This document shows, piece after piece, positions 24,501 to 37,338 of a stretch of DNA of 64,000 nucleotides (its first letter is position 1; each line of letters opens with the position of its first letter). Where the stretch lies: the NCBI GenBank assembly GCA_020091685.1, contig CM034595.1, positions 40,472,232 to 40,536,231 of the forward strand. Direction: 5' to 3'. Made by a program: the position numbers and the translations under genes. The notes beneath the pieces are model-generated. The model worked only from the letters and a program-made list of their open reading frames with translations, was not told the origin of the DNA and searched no databases. This stretch comes from Lutjanus erythropterus (taxonomy: Eukaryota; Chordata; Actinopteri; Lutjaniformes; Lutjanidae).

Positions 24501-27500
24501 ACCAACCACAATTTTGGAGAGGAGAATACTGTTGAGTGTTGGACATCCAAATATATTTAGGAAAATGAACAATTAAAAAAAAATCTGAAAGTCCAATATT
24601 CACTTTCTCTTGCGCTGTATTTTTGGTTTCCACCAACTCCTGAGAGAAATATCTGCCTCTTTAGCTGCTAAATGCTCTACTGTGTTCACCAGCTAGTTGC
24701 TAACTTTGTCCTTCTGCCGTTTGGTGCTGAGCAGGCAGTGCACGATGGGTTTATCACGGCTTGTTTTAATCTTTTGAACAGCTGCCTGCGTCTGGAAAAG
24801 ACGCTGATGAGAGCAGTGAGAGTGAAAAGAAAACAGTGAAGTCGCCAGCAGTAAAACCAAACCAACGAACTGAAAGATACTAAAATCCTTTGTAGAGCTG
24901 CAGAGAAACTGCAGAGCTGGATGATGTTTCTCTGTGGGTTCATTACTACAAGTAACCCCATTGGCATTATACTTAGAAATGTTGTATATAGTTAATATTT
25001 AAAACTGACTGAAGCTGCTTCATGTGTTAAAATTAAAAGAATACCTCCTTTCAGAGTGCTAGATTATTTAATCTAATTGATTATGCATTTTGATGATAAA
25101 ATAGGCTGCAAATGAGCTAATTTTCACTACTTTATAAACTGCTTGGATGTTGAATCTACAGTACTGCGTCATATTTTGCAGCAGGTCATGTTTTGTATGT
25201 AAAATCTGAATTTGTAATGTTGCAGGCCTGAATGGATGAACTCCTGCGTCAGTAGTTCATACACGCTTAGCTCTGGACTAATCAGAGTCACTGGACAATA
25301 TATGAGCTATGCCAAACATTATATGTTGACTGACTTGTCTTATTCATTCCCTAATTTAACAAACTGTAGTCAAAATCGGCAGTGTTTCACTTGATGTTGC
25401 ATAAGAATTCAAAGACGTGTACAACTGTATTAACAGCAAAGAGGCACAGGCGAAAACAGTGAAATCAGCTGGGGCAGTGGGCGCAGGGCATCAGGGACAC
25501 TGCAGCCTGAGGGCAGATAATATTTTAAAGGGGCATAAGGCCAAACTGGGGGGGCATGGGTGCCATGGCCTTCATGAAATTCCTGCCCTGGTTACAAGTA
25601 ACGGTAGCTGCCAGATGACTGCAGTAATGCGAAGTAAAAAGTGCAATATTTCCTCCTGAAATGCAGTGAAGAAAAGAGCATTCATTTAAAAAATTCAAGT
25701 AAAGTACAAGCACATCAAAACTGTACAAAAGCCAGTTTCAAGTTGTATCAAGTTTCATAAGTGACAATGTATTGAAAGAAAACAGAATAGATTCTTCAGA
25801 ACATCTTGTTCTTCAAAGCAAGGCTATATAACACATAAAACATCCAGAATCTATAGAATCTCATGTACAGGGATTATCCTCTACATCACCTTCACTGAAC
25901 AGATGATACTGACAGTGTTCTCCTGTTGTTACTGATAATGACCAGGAGGAGGCAGACCTGCTGGTGCTTTTCTTGCTCTTGTTGTAACCTGACAAACTGT
26001 GTCGCATGCCAACTGCTGTGACAGCAACCCCCCTTTCCCCTCCCCTCCACCCTCAATCCACCTTCCCACCCACCAGCCTCCTGACCCGGTGTGGGGAACC
26101 ATGGGAAGGGCCTTGTGAGGAGAGGGAGGCCAGGGAGACAGCTGCCTGCTCAGGGGGGGCGTCACCGACCATAAACACCCCCTCATCATCCGGTTTGGCC
26201 CTGAGAATAACCCACAGTAGCTTTGTAGCACTAACTAGACTGCAGATAACCAAAAAGCTCAATATAGTAACTTGTTAATATAAATAAAAGGTGAAAATGA
26301 AGTCACTAGGGTGACTTGTTGGAGCATTCTCCCTCTGAGCTCATGAAGCGGCTCGGCCAAGCTATTCATCCCCTTTTAGTGGGTTTGCCAAAAAGCCCAC
26401 ACAAAAGACTGACAGAGGCTAACTGAGGTTTAATCCTCATCTGGACTCCATCCAGGGTTAAAACGGCGGCCTCCCTGACAGGCTGATTGAGCCGGACAAA
26501 CAGGCTCCCCTGCTCTGCCTTTCCGGATGCCTGCCTGCCTGTTTGGCCTGTCAGAGAAGTGTGGCCGGGCTTTCATGGTGTTCAACGCATCACACTCAAC
26601 AATGCAAAGATGTTTTATGATTCAATTTAACCTCATTTTTAAAGTCACCTAACATTTATTCAGCATATTAAGCTTGCACAGACTTTTATGAAAATGTGGG
26701 GTTACAGGTGAACAATGTCTAACACAGCTATTGTGTCTTATGGCGTTGAGCATTTTTACATATGCACTGATACAGCTCTTCTCTGTTGTACCTGAGCCAG
26801 GTCCAAAAATATCGCCCTAGTTCTCTATTAAATTATTTAACAGGGACAATGCACAAGGCGAGGCAGGCCTGTCAAGCTTTGGATTTCTCCGCATGCCAAA
26901 CTGTATGGGTCTGTAGTAAGAGCTACTTTCAGCAATTAAAGTTTGGAGGGCGGCGTCTTATTTATCATTCCATACCAGAAACACAAAAGCGAAGAGCAAA
27001 AAATGGACAAAACAATGCATTTGTCTGCTCTAATGTAAGTTTCAGTTGTTAACATGTCTAAATTAGCACCTATAGTAGTAACTGAGCGTTACTTCCAAGA
27101 ACCAGGAACTAGATTACATTAGTTTGTGGAGCAAAGCTCAGTTTACGACTAGCACATCCACTGTGTAGTATTTCCTCAGTGTGTGAAAGTTGGTCTTTGA
27201 TGCTATCAGTTAGGCTAATGTTAGCAGCTCTGCCATGTTCTTCTTTGGATTCTGGGGAGTTTACACTCGAGCAACCCAGACGAATGTCACCCGAGTTAGT
27301 GTTACATTTGGCGAACACATGCTCATTCAAACTGAAAACACACTATACAATAAAATACAGACCAGCAGCTTAGGCCTAAATCTTTTAACCTGTGGTGGCC
27401 ATCAACCAAGTGTACAACTCAGAATTAAATTTGCCAGCAACAGTCGACATTTCAGACAGCAAAATCTTTTATCTACCCTTGTCTGAAGTTAAGGATCCAT

Positions 27501-30500
27501 TGTTTTAAAATTTAATAAAGCCGAGGCTCCCCTGTAGCTCGGTTGGTAGAGCATACAGTCCATGCACTGTCACTGGCTATCAGTGCTTTGTAGCTGCTGC
27601 TGGTTTGATTCCAGCCTGCGGTGTTCTGCTGCATGTCCTCTCGTGTCTGCTCTTCAGCTGTCCCTATCAAATCAAGGCAAAAAGGACCAAAAGAACCTGT
27701 CAACAACTATATATCATGCTGAAAAGAATGTTGGTCTTCTCTAAAGAGCTCCAGGAGGCTTAAAGCACCTGGCAATTAAAATGCTCGTTCGTGGGATCCA
27801 TGCTGTTGAAAGGTGCACTTGACAGGTATGCTAAGCGCTGAAATAACTGTTCCCCATCCTAGGGTGTGTGCACAAGTACATTCAGTATGTGTGTGTGTGT
27901 GTGCATGAACGTACTGTAAGGATCCCAGTTTGGGAGTCTGAAAATATGGTCACCTTAAGTAAGCCTATCTCATAATTGTAAGTGTACTGCTTGCAACAGT
28001 ACATACTATGTATGGGCAGCAGATATAAACACTAAAGGTTTGAAGAAAAAGTATCTGGGATCTGAAATGTAGCTTAAGAATTTCGAGTGGTAAATACCGA
28101 TATTTAGGCATGGCAACAGCAACTAATGTGGAGACAGGGCTTAGTGAACACATTATGATGTAATTGTGTCAGATACTTCAGGATGGTTATCTATTTTAGC
28201 GTCCGATACACACATCTTAAATTAGGTCATATTTAATAAAGAACCATTTCCAAGAGACCACCGTCCACAATAATAGCCAATATTAATTCAGCTTCAATAC
28301 AATGATTTTGACCCTCAGGAAACATGACAAACTGTGGTTTTCTATCTGTGAACGCAGAAAATTCCCACTGGTCTGTTTTACACAGATACAGTATCTTCGC
28401 CCCCACCATCCACATGTCTACTCCACCCTTCCCTTGGTGGCCTGAAGCCAGGCTTATTTATTTCTGTGTTGCTGAGCATGGGGAATTGGACCCCATCGCA
28501 TGTCTGGCCATGTCTGTTAGTTTGGGAGTACCGAGCTGTCTCAGTAGTCGAGGGAAACAATATGAAGCGAACAGCACAGAGATAACTGGGTCTGTATAAT
28601 AGAACTACTGTATGTGGGTCAGAGCCACTGTGATGAAAACACTGAGGTCACATTGTGTTGTGTGTGTGTTAATAAGAGAACCTGCTGCTGGGAACCACAA
28701 TTAGGATAAACAGATGACATCATAGGTAGTTTTTTTTTATAGCAGATGCTTTCGCATATCATAGCAGGAAACACAAAAGTGTAACTGATAACATTAAGAC
28801 CGGCAGAATTCCATTTAGATGAACTATAGTTTCAGTGTTCTGACACGCCTGCTCACTGGCATGGGGCTTACTGGGACTTTTGATGAAACTGAGCCATTGT
28901 TAAGTTTGTTTGAAAGATTGTTTCCCTCATGGTTTTCCCACGCCGCTAGGTGTTTGTCATCAAAGTGTCAAAATGAAACTGGACATTGCTGTTCCACCAC
29001 TGATGGTATTCAGATACTGGTTTATTGCTACAGGCAACAATCAGAGACATGAGGTTAACCCAGGCATTTTTCCCCAGACTGTCAGATTATCTAGATCAGT
29101 GATTCAAAAACCTGTTCTATGACAGGTTCTCCTTCACAAGCTAAAAATAATTACACATTGGACACATTTCATTTTTATCACCCTGTCATAATTTTGGGAA
29201 ACTACTAACAAAATCAGTAAGTTTATTTTCAGTCAAATGAAAAATGTAGTCAAACTTTGCCCAGACTGCAAACATGTTACATGACAGACACAATGCTCTC
29301 CTGCTGTACTGACACTAAATTCTTAACTAATCACAATTCTCAAAATCATTGGTTTTGTACCCTGAAAAATGTCAACTTTTTTGCTGTGTTACCACGCCAT
29401 TGAGTAATGCAAAATTCTGAGCTTGCTGATAGATAACTGTCGTAACGCTGGACAGAAAGGGTCAATAAAAGAATTGTATACATCTCTAACTCCATGAGTG
29501 AAAAGTGCAGCTCCAGGCTACTGTACTGCTGTATCATCTTTGAAGTTGTTGTTTTTTCCTCAGACACACGTCACACGTGTGCAAGAAGGTGGGGGTGGAC
29601 AGAAAAAAAAACATACCAGGAGAAACTCAGATACTGCTTTTGATTTCAATCCATTTTCTGTTTAGCTCAGTTCAATCGATTTTTTAAGTTAGAATGAACT
29701 CTGACCTCTTTGCACTCTTGGTGTTTTAAAATGAATCAGACCCCATGAGATTCTGACTTGTCATAGCAGAAAAAGCACAGGTGGAACTAATGACATTAAT
29801 GATCACTCCAGTCCTGCAATTAATGCGATGCAATGCAGCAATTTATTACGTTAATACTTACACCTGTGTTGTCTGCTATCAAAAAGGCCTATTTTCCCCC
29901 TGATCATATGCAGCCATCATTTTAAGAACCACTGATCAATAAAAGATTAACAGAGCTGAGAGGGAACAGTCTGACTCAGTCCAGCCCTCATGACCCGAAC
30001 AGGATAATCCATTTGCAGAGCGGTTGCTGGTACGATTAACTGATGTAACAGTGTTTGTCTCACCTGCAATATCACACATCTCTGCATCTGTGGCATTTTT
30101 CAGAGCTTCCTCCAGCTCTGGCTCCAGGATCACCTGCTCATGCTCAGGGATCTCCGCTGCCTTCTTGGCCACGAAGGCCTTTCCTGGAGATAGGAAGAAA
30201 GAATAGATGAGTAAGGAGATCGAACCAGTGAAAAGAAAAAGAGTGACAATAGAAATGAGAATGGAGTCAAGTAGGAGAAGACGGAGAGAAATGAGTTTGA
30301 GAATCAGACTGTGTGTTAGAGAGATCTGATGTTTGTGTGTATTTATGCATCAGTCTGCAATATAAATTACCCAAAGTTTTTTTTCTCTTTTTGAAATTTT
30401 AATGGGGTTCCTTCAGTCTGAATGCTTTAAACTGTAAATTTGTCTCTGTTTTGATGAAAGCTTTGTTCAGATCATGTTTCCTGAAAACACGAATAAGCCA

Positions 30501-32977
30501 CGGCTTATCACGGATTTGTGGACCAGCTCTAATAAACTCAGTTTTCCACTCAAGGCCAGATTGTGCTTTCTTATCTTTTTCTTTGTGCTTTTTGCATTGA
30601 TCTTCAGTTGTGAGTCGCACAAAAACCTAATTTTAGTCAAGACATAGATATGCCAGTTGCATTAATGGTTTCCTAGAAGAGATGTTTAGGAACTACAGTA
30701 CAAATATTCTCAGCCAGATGATTTCCTGGTATAGGTCTGGACATGTCAGCCTGTGGGACTATGATGGAAATGGCCCCAAAACTCAGTGATCTGCAAAAAC
30801 CCTACACAGACCTGAAACTAAGAGCCTGAGCTGCTGTGCAGTGGTGCATCACAGAGTACAACACTGTACAGCTGTCTGAGAGAGAAGGAAAAAGTCTATG
30901 GAGATTTAAGTATTTGCATGAACTGTGTGTAAAGATGTTAAGAGCTGCTGTAACCATGTATATGTGGTAATTTATGTAACCACCGCTGATGTTTTACAAA
31001 GCAGAGCAAAAAAATACAGAGGGGAACATGTCCTCTTCCGAAGACAGGATCATGTGATGGAGACACAAGCAGCACATGACAGAAGAATGAAAACAGTCAG
31101 TCATTGTTTGACTGTGTGCAATTAAAACCTTAATATTTTCTGGAATTAATGTCCTACATTCTGCATCAATGCATACACATTTATAGTAATGTGTATGCAT
31201 TGATGTGTATGTATACAGTTTTTATGGGAAGTGTGTCTAGCAGAGATCCTCACACCAACCTTTCTTCTCCCCAGTGAAGGGCACCAGGTCCTCCCTGTCC
31301 TGGTGCTCAAGGGCCACCTTCTCCAAGTGCTGCTGCAGGGCATCACGGTCAAATGGACCCGTTGGGCTCTTCTTCGTCTGGTCACGCTGCCGGAAGCCAG
31401 CAGGCAGCATGGCATTCTGGGAGAGCAAATGTTATGTTGATGTGACATTAAGACTAGAGAACATGAGAGAATGGACTCACTGTGCCTGTGCCTGCATGGA
31501 CTGAGTGAGTGGAAACTTTAATCAAACATATTAAATGATCTCTTAATAAAAGGTCAGAATGTTTGTATAATATTTTCATTCTTTAATTACAGACTGTAAC
31601 TTTAATTCCCTAATGTACCAATCCCTGATTCTTCACTGATTTTCCCTCCTTACAGCATAAATGTAAATAAATATGCAAAATTTATCATGAAAACTGAGAA
31701 GGGACCAGGAAAACAACCACACCTGTTGCTAAGACTTGATGTGTGCAAGACCAAATCTAAAATATAATGATCTACCACTTTAAAGGGAAAATTCACTGCT
31801 TTTTCTGTGGTTGTCCAATCAATAATGGTGTTAAATGCAGTCATCTGAAGCAATAAGTTCCTCAGCGCCTGTTATATCAATTGAGAAAACTAAGTTGTCC
31901 TGCTCACGGAGCTGTGCCAGCAGTGCGTACATGCACAAAGATGAATTACGCACAAGTTTCTGATACCCACACAGTGCTGCCATGTATCACTACACTAACA
32001 TAGCGTTAGGTAACAAAAATACTCATCCAAGCATGTCCCTGCTACCCAGAGGTGGAGACTATAAATCCAAGCCAAAATAGCCTGTACTTCTTCCTTAACA
32101 CCAATGATATCACTGTGACATCACTATACGCTGGAAGAATGGCAGATTTTGCAGCATAGAACTCAGTCAATATATCACACACAGAGGAATTTATTGCTGC
32201 AACCGACTAAATTTATCATCATCACTGATTGGACATCCATATAAAATAGGGGTGAATTTTCCCCTTAAGTGTTAGTGTTAATTGGTTCACTGTAGACAGG
32301 TTGCTTTAAAAACAGCCTAACGCATTTTCTTTTATTGTTTTAATTTAGGTAAGTCTGTAATGGTAACACGTGCTTTGACTGGTTGAGAGGGCCACTTGAT
32401 TTCATACTTCAGTTGATTTTTTGTCCTTGTTCTCTTGCTGCTCATGTCATGTGTGCAACAAATCTAATCACTGGTGGGCTCACTGCTCACACTGCAATAA
32501 AGTGGACCTGATTGCACCTCTCATCTTGATGGCACGGCCACACGTGCAGATTAATGTGAGTGACCACCACCTGCTGAGGCAGATGCCACACACACGTCTT
32601 CACTATTGATTGAGGCTGCTGGTGAAGCTTCATCCAAGTTGAACTCCATACGAAGGGAAGATTAAAATTTGCGCGTGACACTGCCCCTAATGTCCTGTAT
32701 CCTCCTGTGTCAGGTAGATGAAAACGAGACTGTCTGACCACCTGGGGGAACAAAAACCTGCAGGACTTGTGAACCTCAGGCACCACAACTGACCACCAAA
32801 GCCCTGTGGCGTTGGACAAAGTGATCGAAAGCTGACCCCCTGCCAGGTTAAGACACATCAGGTGTTTCACTGTACCTCGGGGTCCATCTCCTGCAGCTCA
32901 TACTCCAGCTGATCCAGCTCCTCGGCACTAAGGCCCCTGAGGATGGCATCCTCGTCGATGTCCCTGGGGTCTGACAT
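21599..32977 (-). CDS. tmod4: tropomodulin-4 (skeletal muscle tropomodulin)
   Basis: Nine coding exons on the minus strand encode 340 residues: 32876-32977, 31260-31416, 30064-30183, 23997-24089, 23460-23590, 23067-23174, 22376-22519, 22046-22190 and 21599-21621. All junctions are GT-AG and the 1023 bases close in frame. An in-frame TGA just upstream of the ATG fixes the start. Residues 1-34 hold the first tropomyosin-binding segment ([20 protein letters not shown]), 35-100 the first actin-binding region ([24 protein letters not shown]) and about 105-145 the second tropomyosin site ([20 protein letters not shown]). From about 160 on is the leucine-rich repeat actin-binding domain ([33 protein letters not shown]). 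The N-terminus is about seven residues shorter than in human TMOD4 (345 residues). Length and synteny favour TMOD4 over TMOD1. It caps thin-filament pointed ends in the sarcomere (known family role). The 5' UTR begins at an acceptor at 33052. Confidence 0.95.
24580..24975. mobile_element. MITE family D
   Basis: GTCCAATATTCACTTTCTCT, CACCAGCTAGTTGCTAACTT and CTACAAGTAACCCCATTGGC are characteristic pieces of a repeat I recognise as widespread in spiny-rayed fishes. It looks nearly full length. The minus-strand open frame inside it is not a gene. The exact ends are approximate. Confidence 0.6.
27523..27698 (+). mobile_element. tRNA-derived SINE
   Basis: A 5' tRNA-like head carries an A box, TAGCTCGGTTGG at 27535-27546, and a degenerate B box, GGTTTGATTCC at 27602-27612. 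The tRNA-unrelated body follows (CTGCATGTCCTCTCGTGTCT, CTGTCCCTATCAAATCAAGG) and runs to about 27698. This matches a SINE family common in percomorph fish. The B box and tail have substitutions, so it is probably no longer active. It is not a functional tRNA gene. Confidence 0.8.
29097..29934. mobile_element. hAT-like non-autonomous element
   Basis: The left end CAGTGATTCAAAAACC and right end TTTTAAGAACCACTG are inverted repeats of the CAGTGGTTC type seen in many teleost hAT derivatives. The span is 838 bases and has no transposase. Flanking octamers are not identical, so the target duplication has decayed or the boundaries shifted. Confidence 0.5.
31778..32268. mobile_element. MITE family E (TTAAAGGGAAAATTCAC-type)
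   Basis: The left end TTTAAAGGGAAAATTCACTG and right end GGTGAATTTTCCCCTTAAG are inverted repeats about 490 bases apart, inside the tmod4 intron between coding exons 1 and 2. There is no coding content. Confidence 0.75.
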
Positions 32978-33001
32978 GGCTCCTGAGGCTCCGGCTCACA
33001 C

Positions 33002-33052
33002 ACACACACACTCACTCATACACACCGCTGCACACCCCTGGGCAAGAGGGCA
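33002..33052 (-). other. tmod4: tmod4 5' UTR part of exon 2 with CA-rich stretch
   Basis: A TTTCAG acceptor (minus strand) ends at 33053, so the exon begins at 33052. The 5' UTR between it and the ATG at 32977 includes a GT-repeat tract and an in-frame TGA directly upstream of the start. This is the only sequence between the acceptor and the coding start. Confidence 0.6.
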
Positions 33053-33192
33053 CTGAAAGAGAAGAGGGAAAGAAGGTAGACAGATGAGGAGGGAATCCAC
33101 GGCGTGCAAAATATCTGTGCTCATTATGACCTGTGGGACTTAACAAAACATTAGAGTACTAAAAGAATTTCATTTGTGTTGTATTTATTGTA

Positions 33193-33395
33193 GAGCAGCC
33201 ATTTTGACATGAATCAGCAGGGTAAAGACAGGTGTTACCAATGATAATAATTAAGGTTCTGTTCCATTTAGAGCAAACAGAGTCGGGGTGCAGCTATTGT
33301 GAATGCTGGTCACTGGAAAGGCTCTGCTACACTAAATGGAACAGGACCTAACTAGAATCACTGGTAACCTAATTCATATCAATATAGCTGCTGTG
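33193..33395. mobile_element. palindromic MITE family F, copy 1
   Basis: The two halves are inverted copies about 60-80 bases long. The left half runs GAGCAGCCATTTTGACATGA to GGTTCTGTTCCATTTA. The right half runs TAAATGGAACAGGACCTA to ATATCAATATAGCTGCTGTG. A single strand could fold into one long hairpin. Related arms occur at 39795-40376. Confidence 0.75.
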
Positions 33396-33582
33396 CAATA
33401 CACTGTGTGGTATTATAACATATTGTACTTTGTTATGTAGTATTGTGTCATAGCTTATCCTGTCCATATAATTTTTCATTGTACAGTATTGTGCAGTATC
33501 ATCACACAGTTTAGTTTTACACTGATTACATCATATTGCAGTATCCTATTTAGTGTACAGCATGATATCATATTTTATCATA

Positions 33583-33589
33583 CACACAA

Positions 33590-33617
<28 letters not shown>
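33583..33617. repeat. CA microsatellite
   Basis: An uninterrupted AC/CA dinucleotide run of about 30 bases follows a short imperfect start and is flanked by ATAC/ATAT repeats. Confidence 0.95.
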
Positions 33618-33620
<3 letters not shown>

Positions 33621-34369
33621 TATATGTATGTATAGTGTGAATATCATATTTGTAATTCATCGTATTGTACCATACACTAATTTGCTGTTTGATCTTGTAT
33701 CTTATCCTATCGTATGGTATATATATATTATATTGCAGCGCATTGCATCATACACTTCATGTAAAGTATCATGTTGCACAATATTGTACAGTATTGCATA
33801 GTATCGCACAATACTGCGTTCATGTCACTGCATCGAATTTTATCATATCCGTATCACAAAAGGACAAAGGCTGAGCTATAGCCTACTTTTTGGTAGTACG
33901 GCTGCTTTGGGGAGAGTTATATTTGATTTATATGACAACCATTTCCTGTTGGAATAGGCTGTCTGATGGCAAAGTACAGCAGAAAAAAATAAAATAAAAT
34001 CTTACTATACTTAAACTGATATTTGTTTTAGGTGGGCGTTTTTGGGTGGCTAAAATAAGTTTTGCTGCAGAGCCTGGTCACTGCAGTACATTGCTTAACT
34101 TCCTACACCAGTGCTTCCATATTTTATGGAATATCCGGCTTCTTTTTGTGAATTATACCAATCCAAGTTTTCTGTTTTCTTGGATTATGACAACACAGTC
34201 ATGTTAATGATAAACAACTGAAGTGATGAACTTCAGTGTGGACTATAGTCCTGTTATCCATGCTGATAAATCTACACAGAGTTTGGGTTCAGGGATGACA
34301 AGGACTATGGATAAGTACCCCATACAACCCCACAAAAAAATTAACTATCCCTTTAATCCCAGGCTGCCC

Positions 34370-34497
34370 CAAGGTGTTCAAACTATTAAACAAAATTTTA
34401 AATCACTGTGTCCTTATTTTGCCTGGGGACCCCCTGGAGCCCTGTCAAGGACCATAGGGGGTCCCCTGCTCTGCATTTTGGGAACCGCTGTCCTTGC
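34370..34497. mobile_element. fragment of a hAT-type repeat
   Basis: CCTGGGGACCCCCTGGAGCC and ATTTTGGGAACCGCTG resemble the end of repeats that terminate TTTGGGAACCACTG. Only one end is clear, so this is a truncated relic. Confidence 0.4.
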
Positions 34498-37276
34498 CAA
34501 ACAAGATCTTCATTGAGCTTATCGGCCGCTCAGTCCAGAGCGCTTCAATAATGTGATGATGATAATAATAGATGCATTTCCAATAATAAGTCTGCAATAC
34601 TCAGGAGGGCAGCGTCAGTATAAATATGCTGCAGCAGCCTCCAGGTCACATGCTTACATAAGCTTCATTTTCACCTTAAAACACACAAGAGGTGAAAGCC
34701 CACCCACTGGTGCCCTGGAGTTTGAAAGGCGAAGCGGTAGAGCGAGGCAGGGAAGTGAAGAAAGAGAAGGAGAGAGAGCAAAGTCTCTGTAACTCTAAAC
34801 CCTTAGCTCACCACACAGTGACTAAGAATAGCAGAACGCAGAGAGGAGAGAGTGGAAAGTGCAATCCCTTATTTATCATTGATGGACACTCGTTCATACA
34901 GTAGTGGACACACCCGACACATATCTGCACCCAGTGATGAAAAGGCACAGACAACACAAACACACAACAACAAACATCTCTGATACAGTAAGTTCAAACT
35001 ACACAGCAGAGCCCTCAAACAAGGAAATACCACAACGATAACTCTCTGGGTCAAAGTATGAGTAATGCAGATATCAGGTTTGTGAGCTCCAGTGTTTTCA
35101 TTTTCAGTCCAAATTTCATCCCAACTTGGCCAGAGAAGAAAACCCATCACAGCTTAGGTCACAGAATGTGGTTTTATTCAGCCAGCCTGCCTGTATAATG
35201 TCAGGAACCATTAACATCACATGATCTGTGATGGCAACAAGAGTATCTTACAGCAGGTATACAACAGGGATTAATTAAGGGGATGTTTAGTAACATAGAC
35301 CCCAGCCATTATTAACCTGCAGCCTACTTTTGCAGTAGGAATTACGTCATACAGACTTCTCCAACCAAATCTGTTACACCCAACTGCAGACAAAAAGCCC
35401 CTTAAAATGTCTCATGATACTGTGCTGTCCTAACAACCTGTTCTCATCAACTTGTCAAATACAGACTTTTTGTCACCACCACTCAGCATTGCTTACTGAT
35501 GCACACAGCACCCTTTAGCAGCTGTATAACATCCTACCAGAGAGCCTTTTTGTGGTTAACAGTGTGAACAGTTTTGGTCAGTTTAGCCACAAAAAGTGCT
35601 TGGGTTGCTTTAGGATAAGATCGCATTGCCAGTTCCAATAACTATGTTATGTTATGAATCTTACATGACATCAGATGTGACTCAGAAGACACCAGTCATG
35701 TGCCACACATAATGTTATGCACCTTTAAACTTTTAATAACATTTTGGTTTTCACATAAGACCCTGGTCTCCTCAGTGATAGTCTTGTGTTTGTTTGAGTC
35801 CAACATCCATCCACTGTACCTCCTCCAGACATGGACCTCCCTCCCTTTATACTAAATTGACCAAGGTACTTGGAGTAACATATATCAGAATTTCTCCTTT
35901 AGCCCTAAAGCCTCTGAGTGGGTAAGTCAGTCTGATTGACATGTTAGCTGACGCAATGCAACCAAATGGCACCAGTAGCTGCAGCCTACAAGCAAAGGAC
36001 AGACAACATTTTGTTAGCAATGATGTTAAAAGAAACAGTAGAACCACATTTAGCATCTAAACTGAATCATACAGGGTACAGCTCTCTAGCTAACTAGTTT
36101 AGTAGCCTGCAAACTGATGGTAGCAGTGCACTTTTCTAGTGGATGCTTGTTTAGTAGCAGCAAGTGCAAAACTATGGGTCTTTGTGTGTTAGACTAAAAT
36201 GAGATAATTTATTTGTCATTTTTAAAGAAGTTCTCAGTCTTCATAGACACACCAGCTCTCTGATGGTTAATGCACAGACAGGGGTCACTGAAGTGAAACC
36301 AAAACATATTAAATATACAGTAAATTCCTTTAGTTATGGACAGCACAGTACATTTAATCTATGCTACAGCAGAAAAACAACATGTCGCCTTAATCTGATT
36401 TCAGATGGATTTTAAGATAGTTAGTGTAGCCTATAAGAAACTATTCATATAATCTGCAGGTTTTATAGATGGGCATTAAAACTTGAATTCAAGATATCAT
36501 CAGTTCACATTTGTCCAAGATGATCCACTGACACTGAATCAGTAGCCTAACATGAGAATCAGAGGTTTTGTTTGAAATTTACCACTCAAAATAAGTTAAT
36601 TTGAATTTAAGGCTACCAGATGTTAATCAGGGCTACACCACATCTTTGTCCAACATGTATAATAGAGACAACTTAACCTATGTTCTATTTCAGGGTGGGT
36701 TTTGAGTGAGCACTGCTTTATTGAGTTAACAGGCATTTGTTTGTGTTACTTTGTATGGTGTGGCATCAATGGATCAAGTTCCTGTAACACAGTCAAGGAC
36801 TTTAACAGTAGAGCATAAGGTCCTGACAAACCACAGTCAGACTATCAGGTTGCCCTGACAACAGCATAGACTCTTGGTTGTCATGGAAATTGATCTACAC
36901 AGTTCTGTCCATATTTACTCCAGAGCTGTGTCTCAATTCAGGGGCCGCATCCTTTAAAGGTTGCTGTCCTCTATGAAAGATGAATTGAGCGTTGTTAAAT
37001 ACCAACCTTGGAATTACTTAAATATATCTGTTCTGTTCTGTGCTGTGTACTCAGCATTACTTTGCTCCAGTGACACACAAACTATGTGACCATAACCTTG
37101 TTCTTCTCAAGGTAACGCCTGTTCGGTTGGAGTCGCTGATCAGATTACACTTTATTAGAGAGGACACACAAACTCAGAATACACACTTCTTGCTACTGTC
37201 TGTACCCACACTGATACACATCATATGACTGATGAAACAATACCTGCCAGTAATCAGAGAATGACAACTTGGTATG

Positions 37277-37278
<2 letters not shown>

Positions 37279-37337
<59 letters not shown>

Positions 37338-37338
37338 C
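37279..37338. repeat. GT microsatellite followed by GC alternation
   Basis: About 26 GT dinucleotides run directly into four GC dinucleotides. Alternating purine-pyrimidine tracts of this length readily adopt left-handed DNA in vitro. The tract lies in the inferred tmod4 first intron. Confidence 0.95.

Larger units (their letters stand above)
24090..30063 (-). other. tmod4: tmod4 intron between coding exons 3 and 4
   Basis: This intron is nearly 6 kb. It holds a MITE at 24580-24975, a tRNA-derived SINE at 27523-27698 and a long hAT-like element at 29097-29934. A pyrimidine-rich, GC-rich block at about 26000-26200 and a GCCTGCCTGCCTG stretch near 26528 stand out by composition. Open frames here are chance or repeat-derived. 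Confidence 0.8.

Noticed and set aside
27523-27612. A tRNA gene with A and B boxes.
   Set aside because: The arms do not pair into a cloverleaf with an anticodon, the B box is mutated, and the SINE body follows. It is a tRNA-derived SINE head.
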